In this document: positions 9,025 to 18,001 of the stretch, one piece after another | Layout: the number at the start of each line of letters is the position of its first letter | How positions within the stretch are numbered: the first letter of the stretch is position 1 | The notes under the pieces: generated by a model | Databases searched by the model: none | Seen by the model: the letters and a program-made list of their open reading frames with translations, nothing else | Told to the model about the DNA's origin: nothing | Source of the DNA: Variovorax sp. PBL-H6 | Lineage (GTDB): Bacteria; Pseudomonadota; Gammaproteobacteria; Burkholderiales; Burkholderiaceae_C | Length of the DNA stretch: 64,000 nucleotides | Reading direction: 5' to 3' | Assembly: GCF_901827155.1 (NCBI RefSeq) | Contig: NZ_LR594659.1 | Location: 1,178,001 to 1,242,000, forward strand | Translations under genes and position numbers: made by a program

Positions 9025-10428
9025 TCAGCCCGCCAGCGCAGCGCGAACGTCGGGTGCCTGGAGCACCTCGTCGAGCGTCTTGCGCAGCCGCACGAACATC
9101 TGCGCGAACTCGTCCTCGGTGAAGGTGAGCGCCGGCGCGAATCCGAGAATGTGGTCCGCGAAGGATCTGAACACCAGGCCGTTGCGGTAGCCCGCCGCGA
9201 AGATGCGGTCCGACAACCCGAGCGACGCGTCGAAGCCGCGCTTGCTCGCCTTGTCGCTCACCAGCTCAAGCGCGCCGAGCAGGCCGCGGTGGCGCGCATC
9301 GCCCACCAGCGGGTGCGCATGCAGCGCGTCGAGTCCGGCCGCGAAATGCACGGCGCCGCGCTGGCCGTTGGCGAGGACGCCGCCTTCCTCGTACAGCCGC
9401 AGCACCTCGAGGGCGACCGCGGCGCTCACCGGGTGCGCCGAATACGTGGCGCCGTGGCCGATCGATGCGCCGGCCGGCGCACCGTCGGCAATTCCTGCAT
9501 AGACCTGCTCCGACATCAGCGTCGCGCCCATCGGCGCATAGCCCGCGGTCAGGCCCTTGGCCACGGTCATGAGGTCAGGCTCCACACCTTCGGCGCCGCA
9601 CGCGAACATGGGGCCGGTGCGGCCGAAGCCCGTGATGACCTCGTCCACCACGAAGAGGATGTCCAACTCGCGCGCGGCCTCGCGCATCGCCTTGAGCCAG
9701 CCCTTGGGCGGCACGATCACGCCGCCGGAGCCCTGGATCGGCTCGCAGAAGAAGGCCGCCACGTTGTGCGCGCCGAGCTCCGCGACCTTGGCCCGCAGCG
9801 ACGCCACCGAGCCCGCGATCAGCGCCTGCGCATCGGCGCCGTCGGCCTGGCGGTACGGGTTGGGCGAGGGGATGTAGTGCTGCGTGGCCAGCGGCAGGTC
9901 GAACCCACGATGGAAGGCCGGCAGCGCCGTGAGCCCCGCGCCGGTGGACGACGAGCCGTGATAGCCGCGCTCCAGCGCGATGAAATGCTTCTTCGACGGT
10001 TTGCCGATCGCGTTGTAGTACTGCACGATGAAGCGCACCGCGGCATCGACCGAGTCGGAGCCGCCCAGCGTGAGGTACACGCGGGTCAGCGAGGCGGGTG
10101 TGATCTGGACCAGCTTCTCCGCCAGGCGGATGGCAGGCTCGCTGCTGAAATGGAAGTAGCCCGTGGCATACGGCAGCCGACGCATCTGCTCGGCCGCGGC
10201 CTGCACCACGCTCTCTTGCCCATAGCCCACGTTCACGCACCACAGGCCTGCGAAGGCGTCGAGCAGTTCATGGCCGTTGGCGTCGGTCAGCCAGGCGCCG
10301 CGGCCCGAGGCGAGCACGGTGGGGCCGCGCTCCTCGTGCACGCGCCAGGGCGAGACAGGGTGGATGAGATGGGCGCGGTCGATCGCGTCGAGCGCGGCCT
10401 TGTTGGGCAATGCATTGGGGTGTGTCAT
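9025..10428 (-). CDS. Class III PLP aminotransferase (omega-amino acid/putrescine type)
   Basis: 467 residues with class III signatures: substrate/PLP region GYHGSSSTGAGLTALPAFHRG, FVVDEVITGFGRTG, PDLMTVAKGLTAGYAPMGA (PLP Lys in AKGLT) and GATYSAHPVSAAVALEVL. The overall pattern fits beta-alanine/putrescine/omega-amino acid:pyruvate transaminases. It converts a terminal amine to an aldehyde, which would pair with the aldehyde dehydrogenases in this window. It lies downstream of a GNAT and a GhrA-like gene. The region just upstream carries a two-palindrome leader repeated upstream of the gene ending at 24579. Confidence 0.92.
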   Translation of the reverse strand: MTHPNALPNKAALDAIDRAHLIHPVSPWRVHEERGPTVLASGRGAWLTDANGHELLDAFAGLWCVNVGYGQESVVQAAAEQMRRLPYATGYFHFSSEPAIRLAEKLVQITPASLTRVYLTLGGSDSVDAAVRFIVQYYNAIGKPSKKHFIALERGYHGSSSTGAGLTALPAFHRGFDLPLATQHYIPSPNPYRQADGADAQALIAGSVASLRAKVAELGAHNVAAFFCEPIQGSGGVIVPPKGWLKAMREAARELDILFVVDEVITGFGRTGPMFACGAEGVEPDLMTVAKGLTAGYAPMGATLMSEQVYAGIADGAPAGASIGHGATYSAHPVSAAVALEVLRLYEEGGVLANGQRGAVHFAAGLDALHAHPLVGDARHRGLLGALELVSDKASKRGFDASLGLSDRIFAAGYRNGLVFRSFADHILGFAPALTFTEDEFAQMFVRLRKTLDEVLQAPDVRAALAG

Positions 10429-10445
10429 GAGGGGCGTTGGTCGAG

Positions 10446-10560
10446 CCGTTGGATGTCCAAAGCTTAGGCCGCGCGTCCCTCATCGGGGTGCTGCATTGAG
10501 GGTCTCGTGCGAAGCAGGCTGCGGTTGTGCGCGTCGCGACAGCAGATCCTGCCGTCGTGC
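10446..10560 (-). promoter_or_regulatory. Repeated regulatory leader, copy 1 (two palindromes)
   Basis: About 115 bp upstream of the aminotransferase start. It is estimated by eye at 75-80% identical to 26212-26328. It contains TTGGATGTCCAA (10449-10460) and an interrupted palindrome CGAC-n-GCAG...CTGC-n-GTCG (10537-10557), joined by the strongly conserved AAGCAGGCTGCGGTTGTGCG. On the minus strand a -10-like TAAGCT sits just before the first palindrome, placing that palindrome near the transcription start. The longer palindrome would lie about 90 bp upstream, where an activator could bind. Confidence 0.7.
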
Positions 10561-10570
10561 ATGAAGGGCC

Positions 10571-11506
10571 TCAATACCCCCGCGCGCGATCGACGAGCCC
10601 GATCATCGGCTCGCCGTCCTCGAAGCGCCGCAGGTTGTCCAGGACCACCTCCGCCGCGCTCAACGGCTGCGTCACGCTCGCGATGTGCGGTGTGAGCTGG
10701 ATGTTGGGATGGCGCCAGAAGGCATGCGCCGGCGGCAGCGGCTCGGGGTCGGTCACATCGAGCACGGCATCGCCGATCTGGCCGCAGGCCAGTGCGGCCA
10801 GCAGGTCTGCGTCGACCAGTTGCGGCCCCCTGCCGACATGGACCAGCGCTGCGCCGGAAGGCAACATCGAGAACAGCCGCGCATCGAGGAAGCCGCGCGT
10901 TGAATCGGTCAGTGGCAGCAGGCACACGAGGATCTCGGTGCGCGCGAGGAAAGCGGGCAATTCGTCGGTGCCCGCATGGCACTGCACGCTGTCGACCGCG
11001 TGCCGCGAGCGGCTCCATCCCGCGCAGTCGAAGCCCAGGCTCACCAGTTGCGCCAGCACCGCCTGCCCAAGCGAGCCGAGCCCCAGCACGCCCACGCGCC
11101 GCTCCCCGGCCGGCCGCACGGGCAAGGGGCGCCACTGGCCCTGCTGCTGCTGGCGCCGGTAGCGCGGCATGTCGCGATGCAGTCCGAGCACCGCATGCGT
11201 CACGTACTCGACCATGCCCTGCACGATGCCGGGCTCCACCATGCGCACCACGGGCAACGCGGGGGGCAGCGCGGCAAAGTCGAACTGGTCGACGCCAGCG
11301 CCCGAGGAAAACAACACCTCGAGGTTGGGAAAGCGCGAGCCCAGCGCCTCCGGCGGCTCCCAGGCCGCGAGGAAGCGCACACGCGCTGCGTCGCCGATGT
11401 CGGGCCAGATGCGGAAGTCGATCTCCGGCGCCCGGCGCCGAAACACCTCGGCCCACTGGCGGCCGCGCACCGGGTCGGATTTGTAAAGGAAGGTCGTGGT
11501 GCCCAT
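10571..11506 (-). CDS. ghrA: Glyoxylate/hydroxypyruvate reductase A-like D-2-hydroxyacid dehydrogenase
   Basis: 311 residues, the same length as E. coli GhrA and ending with the same VDRARGY. The NAD(P)-binding motif is RRVGVLGLGSLGQAVLAQL. The catalytic Arg lies in VHVGRGPQLVDADLL, the Glu region in VTDPEPLPP, and the His in QLTPHIASVT. It reduces glyoxylate or hydroxypyruvate (2-oxoacids) in the cytoplasm. It lies between a GNAT gene (13-bp gap) and the aminotransferase, all leftward. The leader repeat between this stop and the aminotransferase start suggests the latter also has its own promoter. Confidence 0.87.
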   Translation of the reverse strand: MGTTTFLYKSDPVRGRQWAEVFRRRAPEIDFRIWPDIGDAARVRFLAAWEPPEALGSRFPNLEVLFSSGAGVDQFDFAALPPALPVVRMVEPGIVQGMVEYVTHAVLGLHRDMPRYRRQQQQGQWRPLPVRPAGERRVGVLGLGSLGQAVLAQLVSLGFDCAGWSRSRHAVDSVQCHAGTDELPAFLARTEILVCLLPLTDSTRGFLDARLFSMLPSGAALVHVGRGPQLVDADLLAALACGQIGDAVLDVTDPEPLPPAHAFWRHPNIQLTPHIASVTQPLSAAEVVLDNLRRFEDGEPMIGLVDRARGY

Positions 11507-11519
11507 TTCGCCTGCCCCT

Positions 11520-12398
11520 TCAGCCCATGGCCTGGGTCACGATGGCGAACAGGGCCGGGCCCTCCGGCGTCACGGCGAGCGGCGTGCCGCGCACCATCGT
11601 CGTCGGCGCATCCACGCCCGGCAGGCCGCTGCCCTCGAGCCATTCGGCCAGCCCGCTCGCGACGTCGATGTCGATGCGCGTGAAATGCCCTGCGTTCTGG
11701 CTGACGAGGTGCGCGATCATCGCCTTCGCGCCTTGGGCATCGGGTGCGACGACGGGGCCGATCGCGTGCCCGCGACCGAAACGGCGCAGCATGGCGAAGC
11801 CGCGCGGCGCATTGTCCTGGTCGAGCACCACGCAAGCATCGGCGCTGCCGAGCAGGTCGGCAATGAGTGCATCGCGCGGCATGCCGCGCGCGGCAGCGTC
11901 GAGCGCCTGCAGCGCCGATGCCTCGTTCAGGCCCGCGGGCCGCAGGCGCCAGCCCGGGCGCAGCGCGACCAGGGGCGCGGGTTGCGCAATCCCCTGGTGC
12001 TGGCGCAGCTCGCCGGTGCGCACGAAGCCCAGCCGCTCGTACAGTGCGCGGCCTTCGGGAGTGGCGTGCAGCAGCACGGTGTGTTCGTCGAGACCTTCGA
12101 GCAGCGCGCTCATCAACCGGTGGCCGATGCGTCGCCCCTGGCAGGCGGGCGCCACGATCACGAGGCCGATGGTGGCGTGGCGCGCGCCCCAGCGCCAGCG
12201 CTGCGCGGTGCCAACGATTTCGCCGTCGGACTCGACAACGATCCCTTCGGCATGCGAGAACGACTGCGCGAAGTCCGCCGGGCGGTGCGGCCAGCGCATC
12301 TGCGCCGACAGTGCGTGCGCAAACGGCAAGTCGTCGGTCGTCATCGGTCTCAGCACCACGCCGTCTGCGGTAGGTGCATCCAGGGTGCGATCAGGCAT
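11520..12398 (-). CDS. GNAT N-acetyltransferase with C-terminal second acetyltransferase-like domain
   Basis: 292 residues from the ATG at 12398, preceded by an AAAGAG-like ribosome site. Residues 1-130 are a GNAT domain (VVLRPMTTDDLPFAHAL, acetyl-CoA loop VAPACQGRRIGHRLM, ALYERLGFVRTGEL). Residues 150-290 resemble the YitH/HolE-type second domain (VVLDQDNAPRGFAMLRRFGR, GPVVAPDAQGAKAMIAHL). The frame is open 29 codons further upstream, but that segment lacks similarity. It is first in the leftward GNAT-ghrA-aminotransferase set. The acetyl acceptor is unknown. Confidence 0.85.
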   Translation of the reverse strand: MPDRTLDAPTADGVVLRPMTTDDLPFAHALSAQMRWPHRPADFAQSFSHAEGIVVESDGEIVGTAQRWRWGARHATIGLVIVAPACQGRRIGHRLMSALLEGLDEHTVLLHATPEGRALYERLGFVRTGELRQHQGIAQPAPLVALRPGWRLRPAGLNEASALQALDAAARGMPRDALIADLLGSADACVVLDQDNAPRGFAMLRRFGRGHAIGPVVAPDAQGAKAMIAHLVSQNAGHFTRIDIDVASGLAEWLEGSGLPGVDAPTTMVRGTPLAVTPEGPALFAIVTQAMG

Positions 12399-12767
12399 TG
12401 AAGAGGCTCTTTCTGCGAAGGAAGACGCCTTCATCTTGGACGACTTCGACGGCTCGCACCAGACCTGATGCGCGCTCCCAGTCAACTCGCAAGCTTCGCC
12501 TGCAAGGCGTGCCTGTTTTGCAATTCGCTGCGGCGACGGGCCTGCTTACGCATCTATATGCCGCGAGTCTCCAGGCAACGACTGCCATCCCTCTTCTGCA
12601 ATCGGCCCGGGCAATCCCGATGCGGAGAGCCGGGCAAGCAGATTGCGCTTTGGCGCCAGCCAATCGCGCATTTGCCGCTGTTTTCGACGCCGGTTTCGGC
12701 ACCCACGCGACGACACACAAACCTAGCATCAGTGCCGTGTTCCACCCCTCCTGAGAGTTCATTCTCC

Positions 12768-13124
12768 ATGTCAAAGAATCTGCTTATCAACTTCAACTTC
12801 GACCAACTCGGCATCCCGCGCGAATACCGGCCGCCGGCCGAACGCGTCATCGAAGGCGACATCGTGTGCCGCAACTGGGACATCGACAGCGCCAAGGACG
12901 ACAAGGTGCGTGCCGGCGTCTGGGAGTCGACACCCGGCGTCAACCGCTCCATCAAGGGCGAGACCTGGGAGTTCTGCCTGATCCTGTCCGGCGTGGTCGA
13001 ACTCACCGAGGAGGGGCAGCCTCCGGTGACCTACAGGTCCGGGGACTGCTTCATCATGAAGCCCGGCTACACCGGCACCTGGCGCACGCTCGAGACCGTG
13101 CGCAAGGTATGGATCATGGCCTGA
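12768..13124 (+). CDS. Cupin domain protein
   Basis: 118 residues: one double-stranded beta-helix with WEFCLILSGVVELTEEG, YRSGDCFIMKPGYTGTWRT and a C-terminal VRKVWIMA. This is the small cupin type (similar to the YgiC/DUF861 group) often found with amine and amino-acid oxidase genes. The canonical His ligands of motif 1 are partly replaced, so metal binding is uncertain. It is followed by HAD, FAD-oxidase and ABC transporter genes on the same strand, suggesting an accessory role in that catabolic operon. The 280 bp upstream contain only an inverted repeat TTGGC-GCCA-GCCAA and no clear gene. Confidence 0.8.
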   Translation: MSKNLLINFNFDQLGIPREYRPPAERVIEGDIVCRNWDIDSAKDDKVRAGVWESTPGVNRSIKGETWEFCLILSGVVELTEEGQPPVTYRSGDCFIMKPGYTGTWRTLETVRKVWIMA

Positions 13125-13162
13125 GCATGGCGCAGCCGCTGCCGCTTCAAAAGCGTGCGCAT

Positions 13163-13188
13163 CAGCGACGCGCCGAGGTGCGTCGCTG
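13163..13188. repeat. Inverted repeat after cupin gene
   Basis: CAGCGACGC and GCGTCGCTG form a perfect 9-bp stem with an 8-base loop, 39 bp after the cupin stop. No T-tract follows, so it could be a weak or Rho-dependent 3' end or a processing signal. The remaining bases to 13350 show no gene. Confidence 0.45.
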
Positions 13189-13350
13189 CACACGCAAGGG
13201 GCAGACCGCACGGCATGCCGCGGCACCCCCTCCAAACCGCAGCTTCCGCGCGCCGCGTGCCGCATTTCCCTACAACCTCGATGCGACGGCATGCTGCAAT
13301 CACGTCGTACTGAGCTTGTTGTGTTTGTCATCCAAGGAACCGAGACCATC

Positions 13351-14016
13351 ATGACCATTCGTCCCAAGTACATCACCTTCGACTGCTACGGCACCCTCAC
13401 GCGCTTTCGCATGGGCGACCTGGCTCGCGACATGTTCGCCGACCGTATCCCTGCCGAGCAGATGGAGCGGTTCGTCGCAGACTTCAGTGCCTACCGCTTC
13501 GATGAAGTGCTGGGCGACTGGCAGCCCTACGAAGTGGTGCTGAAGAACTCGTTGCGCCGCTTGTGCAAGAAGTGGAAGATCCAGTACCTCGACCACGAGG
13601 CGCAGAAATACTACGACGCGGTGCCGACCTGGACCCCGCATGCAGACGTCTCGGCCGGGCTCTCCAGGATCGCGAAGGAGATCCCGCTGGTGATCCTCTC
13701 GAACGCGTCGGACGACCAGATCCAGAAGAACGTGGCGCTGCTCGGCGCGCCCTTCCACCGCGTCTACACCGCGCAGCAGGCGCAGGCCTACAAGCCGCGG
13801 CTCAAGGCCTTCGAGTACATGCTCGACTCTCTGGGCTGCAACCCCGAAGACTTGCTGCACGTGTCCTCCAGCCTGCGCTACGACCTGATGTCGGCGGACG
13901 ACCTGGGCATCGTCAACAAGGTGTTCGTCAACCGCGGTCACGGCCCCGGCAATCCGGCCTACCGCTACGTCGAGATCAAGGACATCGGCGGCCTGCCGGG
14001 CGTCGTCGGTCTCTGA
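13351..14016 (+). CDS. HAD hydrolase, haloacid dehalogenase type II family
   Basis: 221 residues. Motif I is YITFDCYGTLTRF, motif II PLVILSNASDDQIQKN, motif III AYKPRLKAFEYML and motif IV SSSLRYDLMSADDLGI. The nucleophilic Asp and the Tyr of FDxYGTL are retained, so the fold matches 2-haloacid dehalogenases better than the paralogue at 6513. It is followed 22 bp later by a D-amino-acid-oxidase-type gene. Homologues commonly sit beside FAD oxidases and ABC importers, where true dehalogenation is unproven. The start ATG is well placed, with an AAGGAAC-like site 15 bp upstream. Confidence 0.87.
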   Translation: MTIRPKYITFDCYGTLTRFRMGDLARDMFADRIPAEQMERFVADFSAYRFDEVLGDWQPYEVVLKNSLRRLCKKWKIQYLDHEAQKYYDAVPTWTPHADVSAGLSRIAKEIPLVILSNASDDQIQKNVALLGAPFHRVYTAQQAQAYKPRLKAFEYMLDSLGCNPEDLLHVSSSLRYDLMSADDLGIVNKVFVNRGHGPGNPAYRYVEIKDIGGLPGVVGL

Positions 14017-14038
14017 AGTTCTGCGAGCGCACCACGCC

Positions 14039-15331
14039 ATGAAGCTCGACTCCTACTGGACCGATTCGGCGCCCGCCTTCGCTGCGCAGTCGCGCGAGCT
14101 CCCGGCGCAGGCCGACGTCGCGATCGTCGGCGGCGGCTTCACGGGTCTGTCTGCGGCGCTGGCCCTGGCCAGGCGCGGCGCCAAGGTGGCGGTATTCGAG
14201 GCCGGCGAGCGTGTCGCGGCCGAAGCCTCGGGGCGCAATGGCGGCCATGTCAACAACGGGCTGGCCGTGGATTACGCCGAGGTGGCTGCCAAGTTCGGCG
14301 CCGAGCGCGCACGCGCCTGGTACTGCGCCTACGACGACGCGGTCGACACGGTGGAACGGCTGGTGCGCGACGAAGCGATCGACTGCGACTTCCTGCGCAA
14401 TGGCAAGCTCAAGCTCGCCACGCGGCCGGGCCAGATGGCTGCGCTCGAACGCAGTGCCGAGCGCCTGATCGGCGATGGTGTCGACACCGATGTCGAGATC
14501 CTCGACGCGGCGCGCGTGCGGGACGAAGTGCAGAGCGACCACTTCCAGGGAGGGCTGCTCTACAGGCGCAGCGGCCAGATGCACATGGGCCGCTTCGCCC
14601 AGGGCCTGGCGAACGCGGCCGAGCGCAATGGCGCGCAGATCCACCTCGGCACCGGGGTGCAGCGCATCGAGCGCCTGGACCGGGGCCATGCGCACCGGCT
14701 CCACACCGGGCGCGGCACCGTCACTGCCCAACAGGTGCTGCTGGCCACCGGCGCGACGCGCCACGGCGGCTACGGCAGCTTCGGCTGGCTGCGCCGGCGC
14801 ATCGTGCCGATCGGCAGCTTCATCGTGGTCACCGAGCCGCTGGGCGCCGAGCGCGCGCAAGCCCTGCTCGCGGCACGGCGCACCTACGTGACGGTCGCGA
14901 ACATCCACCACTATTTCCGGCTCACCACGGACCACCGCCTGGTGTTCGGCGGGCGCGCGCGCTTCGCGATCTCCAGCCCGCAATCGGATGCCGCCAGCGG
15001 CGAGATCCTGCGCGCAGGGCTCGCCCGGATCTTCCCGCAACTCGGCAACGTGCGGCTGGACTACTGCTGGGGCGGCCTGGTCGACATCACGCAGGACCGC
15101 CTGCCGCATGCGGGCGAGCGCGAGGGCCTGTACTACGCGATGGGCTACAGCGGCCACGGCACGCAGATGTCGGTGCACATGGGCCAGCGCATGGCGGCCG
15201 TGATGGCGGGCGATGCGGGCGCCAACCCATGGCGCGACCACGACTGGCCCGCCATCCCCGGCCACCTCGGCCCGCCCTGGTTCCTGCCGGCGGTTGGCCT
15301 GTACTACACGCTCAAGGACCGGCTGGCCTGA
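14039..15331 (+). CDS. FAD-dependent oxidoreductase (DAO family, PuuB-like)
   Basis: 430 residues. The N-terminal FAD motif is DVAIVGGGFTGLSAALALA, followed by AEASGRNGGHVNNGL, which is typical of gamma-glutamylputrescine oxidase/glycine oxidase-type enzymes. The C-terminus has GRARFAISSPQ, WGGLVDITQDRLPHAG and YYAMGYSGHGTQMS. It would oxidise a primary or secondary amine to an imine/aldehyde, reducing O2 or the electron-transfer chain. It lies in a rightward run with a peptide-type ABC importer and an aldehyde dehydrogenase, suggesting uptake and oxidative breakdown of an amine-bearing compound. Confidence 0.9.
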   Translation: MKLDSYWTDSAPAFAAQSRELPAQADVAIVGGGFTGLSAALALARRGAKVAVFEAGERVAAEASGRNGGHVNNGLAVDYAEVAAKFGAERARAWYCAYDDAVDTVERLVRDEAIDCDFLRNGKLKLATRPGQMAALERSAERLIGDGVDTDVEILDAARVRDEVQSDHFQGGLLYRRSGQMHMGRFAQGLANAAERNGAQIHLGTGVQRIERLDRGHAHRLHTGRGTVTAQQVLLATGATRHGGYGSFGWLRRRIVPIGSFIVVTEPLGAERAQALLAARRTYVTVANIHHYFRLTTDHRLVFGGRARFAISSPQSDAASGEILRAGLARIFPQLGNVRLDYCWGGLVDITQDRLPHAGEREGLYYAMGYSGHGTQMSVHMGQRMAAVMAGDAGANPWRDHDWPAIPGHLGPPWFLPAVGLYYTLKDRLA

Positions 15332-15370
15332 GCGCCCCTTCATCATCGACCCACCAAGAGGAGACACCCC

Positions 15371-16993
15371 ATGAACAGCACCAGCAACACTCGCTTCGAG
15401 ACGCTCGTCGGTCCCGGCGAAAGCCTTCGCGTGATGGAGTCGCTCAAGCGCGGCGCCACGCGTCGCGACATCCTCGCGATGCTGATGGCCGGCGGCATGC
15501 AGGCCACGCTGGCCGGAGGCATCGCTGGCGCCGCGATGTCTGCCCACGCGCAGACCCCGAGAAAGGGCGGGCGCATCCGGGTCGCCAGCGCCACCGCCGC
15601 CGCCACCGACACGCTCGATCCCGCCAAGCAGTCGAACCAGACCGACTACTCGCGCTGCAACATGGTCTACAACGGCTTGACCTCGCTGGACGGCAGCCTG
15701 ACGCCGCAGCCCGCGCTGGCCGAGTCCTTCACCACCAAGGACGCCAAGACCTGGGTCTTCACCCTGCGCAAGGGTGTGGTGTTCCACGATGGCAAGGCGC
15801 TCTCGCCGGCCGATGTCGTGTTCTCGGTGATGCGCCACAAGGACCCGGCCACCGCTTCCAAGGCCAAGGTGCTCGCCGACCAGATCGAAAGCGTCAAGGC
15901 CACGGGCCCGAACGAGGTGACTTTCGTGCTCAGCGCGCCGAATGCCGACCTGCCGGTCATCCTCGGCACCTTCCACTTCCAGATCGTCAAGGAAGGCACG
16001 ACCGATTTCAATGCCGGCATCGGCACCGGCCCCTACAAGCTCAAGGAATTCAAGCCGGGCGTGCGCTCGCTGGTGGTGCGCAACGACGCCTACTGGAAGC
16101 CGGGCAAGCCCTACCTCGACGAGATCGAATTCGTGGGCATCGGCGACGAGAGCGCACGCGTCAACGCGCTGCTGTCGGGCGGCATGGACCTGGTGGGTTC
16201 GGTCAATCCGCGTTCGGTCGAGCGCGTGAAGGGAACCCCCGGCTTCGCCATCTTCACCACCCAGTCCGGCCAATACTCCGACCTCGTGATGCGCAAGGAC
16301 GTAGGGCCCGGCGCCAACCCGGAGTTCGTGCTGGCGATCAAGCACCTGTTCGACCGCGAGCAGATGAAGAAGACCATCGCGCTCGACTACGCAGTGCTCG
16401 GCAACGACCAGCCGATCGACCCGACCAACCGCTTCTACTTCGCCGGGCTGCCGCAGCGCCCCTTCGACCTCGACAAGGCGAAGTTCCATCTGCAGAAGGC
16501 AGGCGTCACGGGCAAGGTGCCGGTGGTGGTGTCGCCCGCGGCACTCTACTCGGTGGAGATGGCCCTGTTGCTGCAGCAGACGGCGCAGCGCGCCGGACTG
16601 GAGCTCGACATCAAGCGCATGCCGGCCGACGGCTACTGGTCGAACCACTGGCTCAACAGCCACGTGGGCTTCGGCAACGTCAACCCACGCCCGAGTGCCG
16701 ACGTGCTGCTGACCCAGTTCTTCCAGTCGGGTGCGGCGTGGAACGAATCGCGCTGGAAGAGCGAGAAGTTCGACCAGTTGCTGCTGGCCTCGCGCGCCGA
16801 GACCGACCTGGCCAGGCGCAAGCAGATGTATGCCGACATGCAGACCATGATCCACCAGGACGCCGGCATCGGCATCCCGCTGTTCCTCGCGAGCATCGAC
16901 GGCCACACCTCCAAGCTCAAGGGCCTGTCGCCGATCCCGCTGGGCGGCCTCATGGGCTACAACTTTGCCGAGAACGTATGGCTGGAGGCATGA
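15371..16993 (+). CDS. ABC transporter substrate-binding protein, family 5 (DppA/OppA type)
   Basis: 540 residues. The N-terminus carries a twin-arginine signal (RR at residues 31-32, then a hydrophobic stretch ending AHA at residue 60), so export in folded form is likely. The mature part has SBP_bac_5 features: AESFTTKDAKTWVFTLRKGV, FHDGKALSPADVVFSVMR, VRSLVVRNDAYWKPGKPYLD. It binds oligopeptides, opines or similar ligands in the periplasm. A Shine-Dalgarno AAGAGGAG precedes the ATG. Permeases and the ATPase follow directly. Confidence 0.93.
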   Translation: MNSTSNTRFETLVGPGESLRVMESLKRGATRRDILAMLMAGGMQATLAGGIAGAAMSAHAQTPRKGGRIRVASATAAATDTLDPAKQSNQTDYSRCNMVYNGLTSLDGSLTPQPALAESFTTKDAKTWVFTLRKGVVFHDGKALSPADVVFSVMRHKDPATASKAKVLADQIESVKATGPNEVTFVLSAPNADLPVILGTFHFQIVKEGTTDFNAGIGTGPYKLKEFKPGVRSLVVRNDAYWKPGKPYLDEIEFVGIGDESARVNALLSGGMDLVGSVNPRSVERVKGTPGFAIFTTQSGQYSDLVMRKDVGPGANPEFVLAIKHLFDREQMKKTIALDYAVLGNDQPIDPTNRFYFAGLPQRPFDLDKAKFHLQKAGVTGKVPVVVSPAALYSVEMALLLQQTAQRAGLELDIKRMPADGYWSNHWLNSHVGFGNVNPRPSADVLLTQFFQSGAAWNESRWKSEKFDQLLLASRAETDLARRKQMYADMQTMIHQDAGIGIPLFLASIDGHTSKLKGLSPIPLGGLMGYNFAENVWLEA

Positions 16994-17033
16994 CGGCTGC
17001 CCAGCCGCTCGCCTCCCCTCAAGGAGCACCGAG

Positions 17034-17990
17034 ATGAACCACGTGATCCTGAAGCTTCTCGCCCAGCGCATTGCGCTGGCGCTGCTGTCGCTGCTGGCGG
17101 TGTCGGTCGTCGTCTTCGCCATCACTGCGGTGCTGCCCGGCGATGCCGCGCAGGAACAGCTCGGCCAGGACGCGACGCCCGAGACGGTCGCCGCGCTGCG
17201 CGCCCAGATGGGCCTGGATGTGCCGGCGCCCGAGCGCTATGCCAAGTGGCTGCTCGGCATGGTGAAGGGCGATCCCGGCCGCTCATCAACGACGCAGATG
17301 CCGGTGGCCGAGCTGGTTGCCAGCCGCCTGCCCAACTCGCTGCTGCTGGCGGCGGTGACGGCGCTGTTCTCGGTGCCGATCGCTCTCACGCTCGGTATCG
17401 CCTCGGCCGTGTGGCGCGGCTCTTGGTTCGACCGTGCGGCCTCGACTGCGGCGGTCGGGGTGGTGTCGGTGCCGGAGTTCCTGGTGGCGACATTGGCGGT
17501 GCTGGTGTTCGCGGTGCAGCTGCGCTGGCTGCCCGCGCTGTCCTTCGTCAACGACATCGAGTCGATCGGGCAGATGCTGCGTGCCTTCGCCATGCCGGTG
17601 CTGGTGCTGTGCTGCGTGATCGTGGCGCAGATGATGCGCATGACGCGTGCCGCGGTGATCGACCAGCTCGAGGCGCCCTACATCGAGATGGTGCGGCTCA
17701 AGGGGGCCTCGCCGATGCGCATGGTGCTGGCGCATGCGCTGCCCAATGCGGTGGGCCCGATCGCCAACGCGGTGGCGCTGAGCCTGTCGTACCTGCTGGG
17801 CGGCGTGATCATCGTGGAGACCATCTTCAACTACCCCGGCATCGCAAAGCTGATGGTCGACGGCGTCTCGCAGCGGGACATGCCGTTGGTGCAGACCTGC
17901 GCCATGATCTTCTGCTGCGCCTACCTGATCCTGGTGACGACGGCCGACATCTGCGGCATCCTCGCCAACCCACGGCTTCGGCACCGTTGA
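17034..17990 (+). CDS. ABC transporter permease, DppB type
   Basis: 318 residues with six predicted membrane segments, the first at residues 9-33 (ALALLSLLAVSVVVFAITAV). Family signatures: VLPGDAAQEQLGQ near the N-terminus and the EAA loop YIEMVRLKGASPMRMVLAHAL contacting the ATPase. The ATG at 17034 follows AAGGAG and is preferred over an upstream in-frame ATG inside the binding-protein gene. It forms the first half of the importer channel. Confidence 0.92.
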   Translation: MNHVILKLLAQRIALALLSLLAVSVVVFAITAVLPGDAAQEQLGQDATPETVAALRAQMGLDVPAPERYAKWLLGMVKGDPGRSSTTQMPVAELVASRLPNSLLLAAVTALFSVPIALTLGIASAVWRGSWFDRAASTAAVGVVSVPEFLVATLAVLVFAVQLRWLPALSFVNDIESIGQMLRAFAMPVLVLCCVIVAQMMRMTRAAVIDQLEAPYIEMVRLKGASPMRMVLAHALPNAVGPIANAVALSLSYLLGGVIIVETIFNYPGIAKLMVDGVSQRDMPLVQTCAMIFCCAYLILVTTADICGILANPRLRHR

Positions 17991-18001
17991 GGGGAGGCAC
18001 C

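Noticed and set aside
6513..14016. Reading the two HAD proteins as proven 2-haloacid dehalogenases tied to the dehalogenase-like cluster at 30 kb
   Set aside because: They sit in unrelated operons 16 kb or more away and the family is functionally broad; one lacks the usual Tyr in motif I.
13976..17125. A 1049-codon minus-strand open frame opposite the FAD oxidase and ABC binding protein
   Set aside because: High-GC shadow frame rich in His, Arg, Glu and Val with no family motif; both plus-strand genes beneath it are strongly supported.
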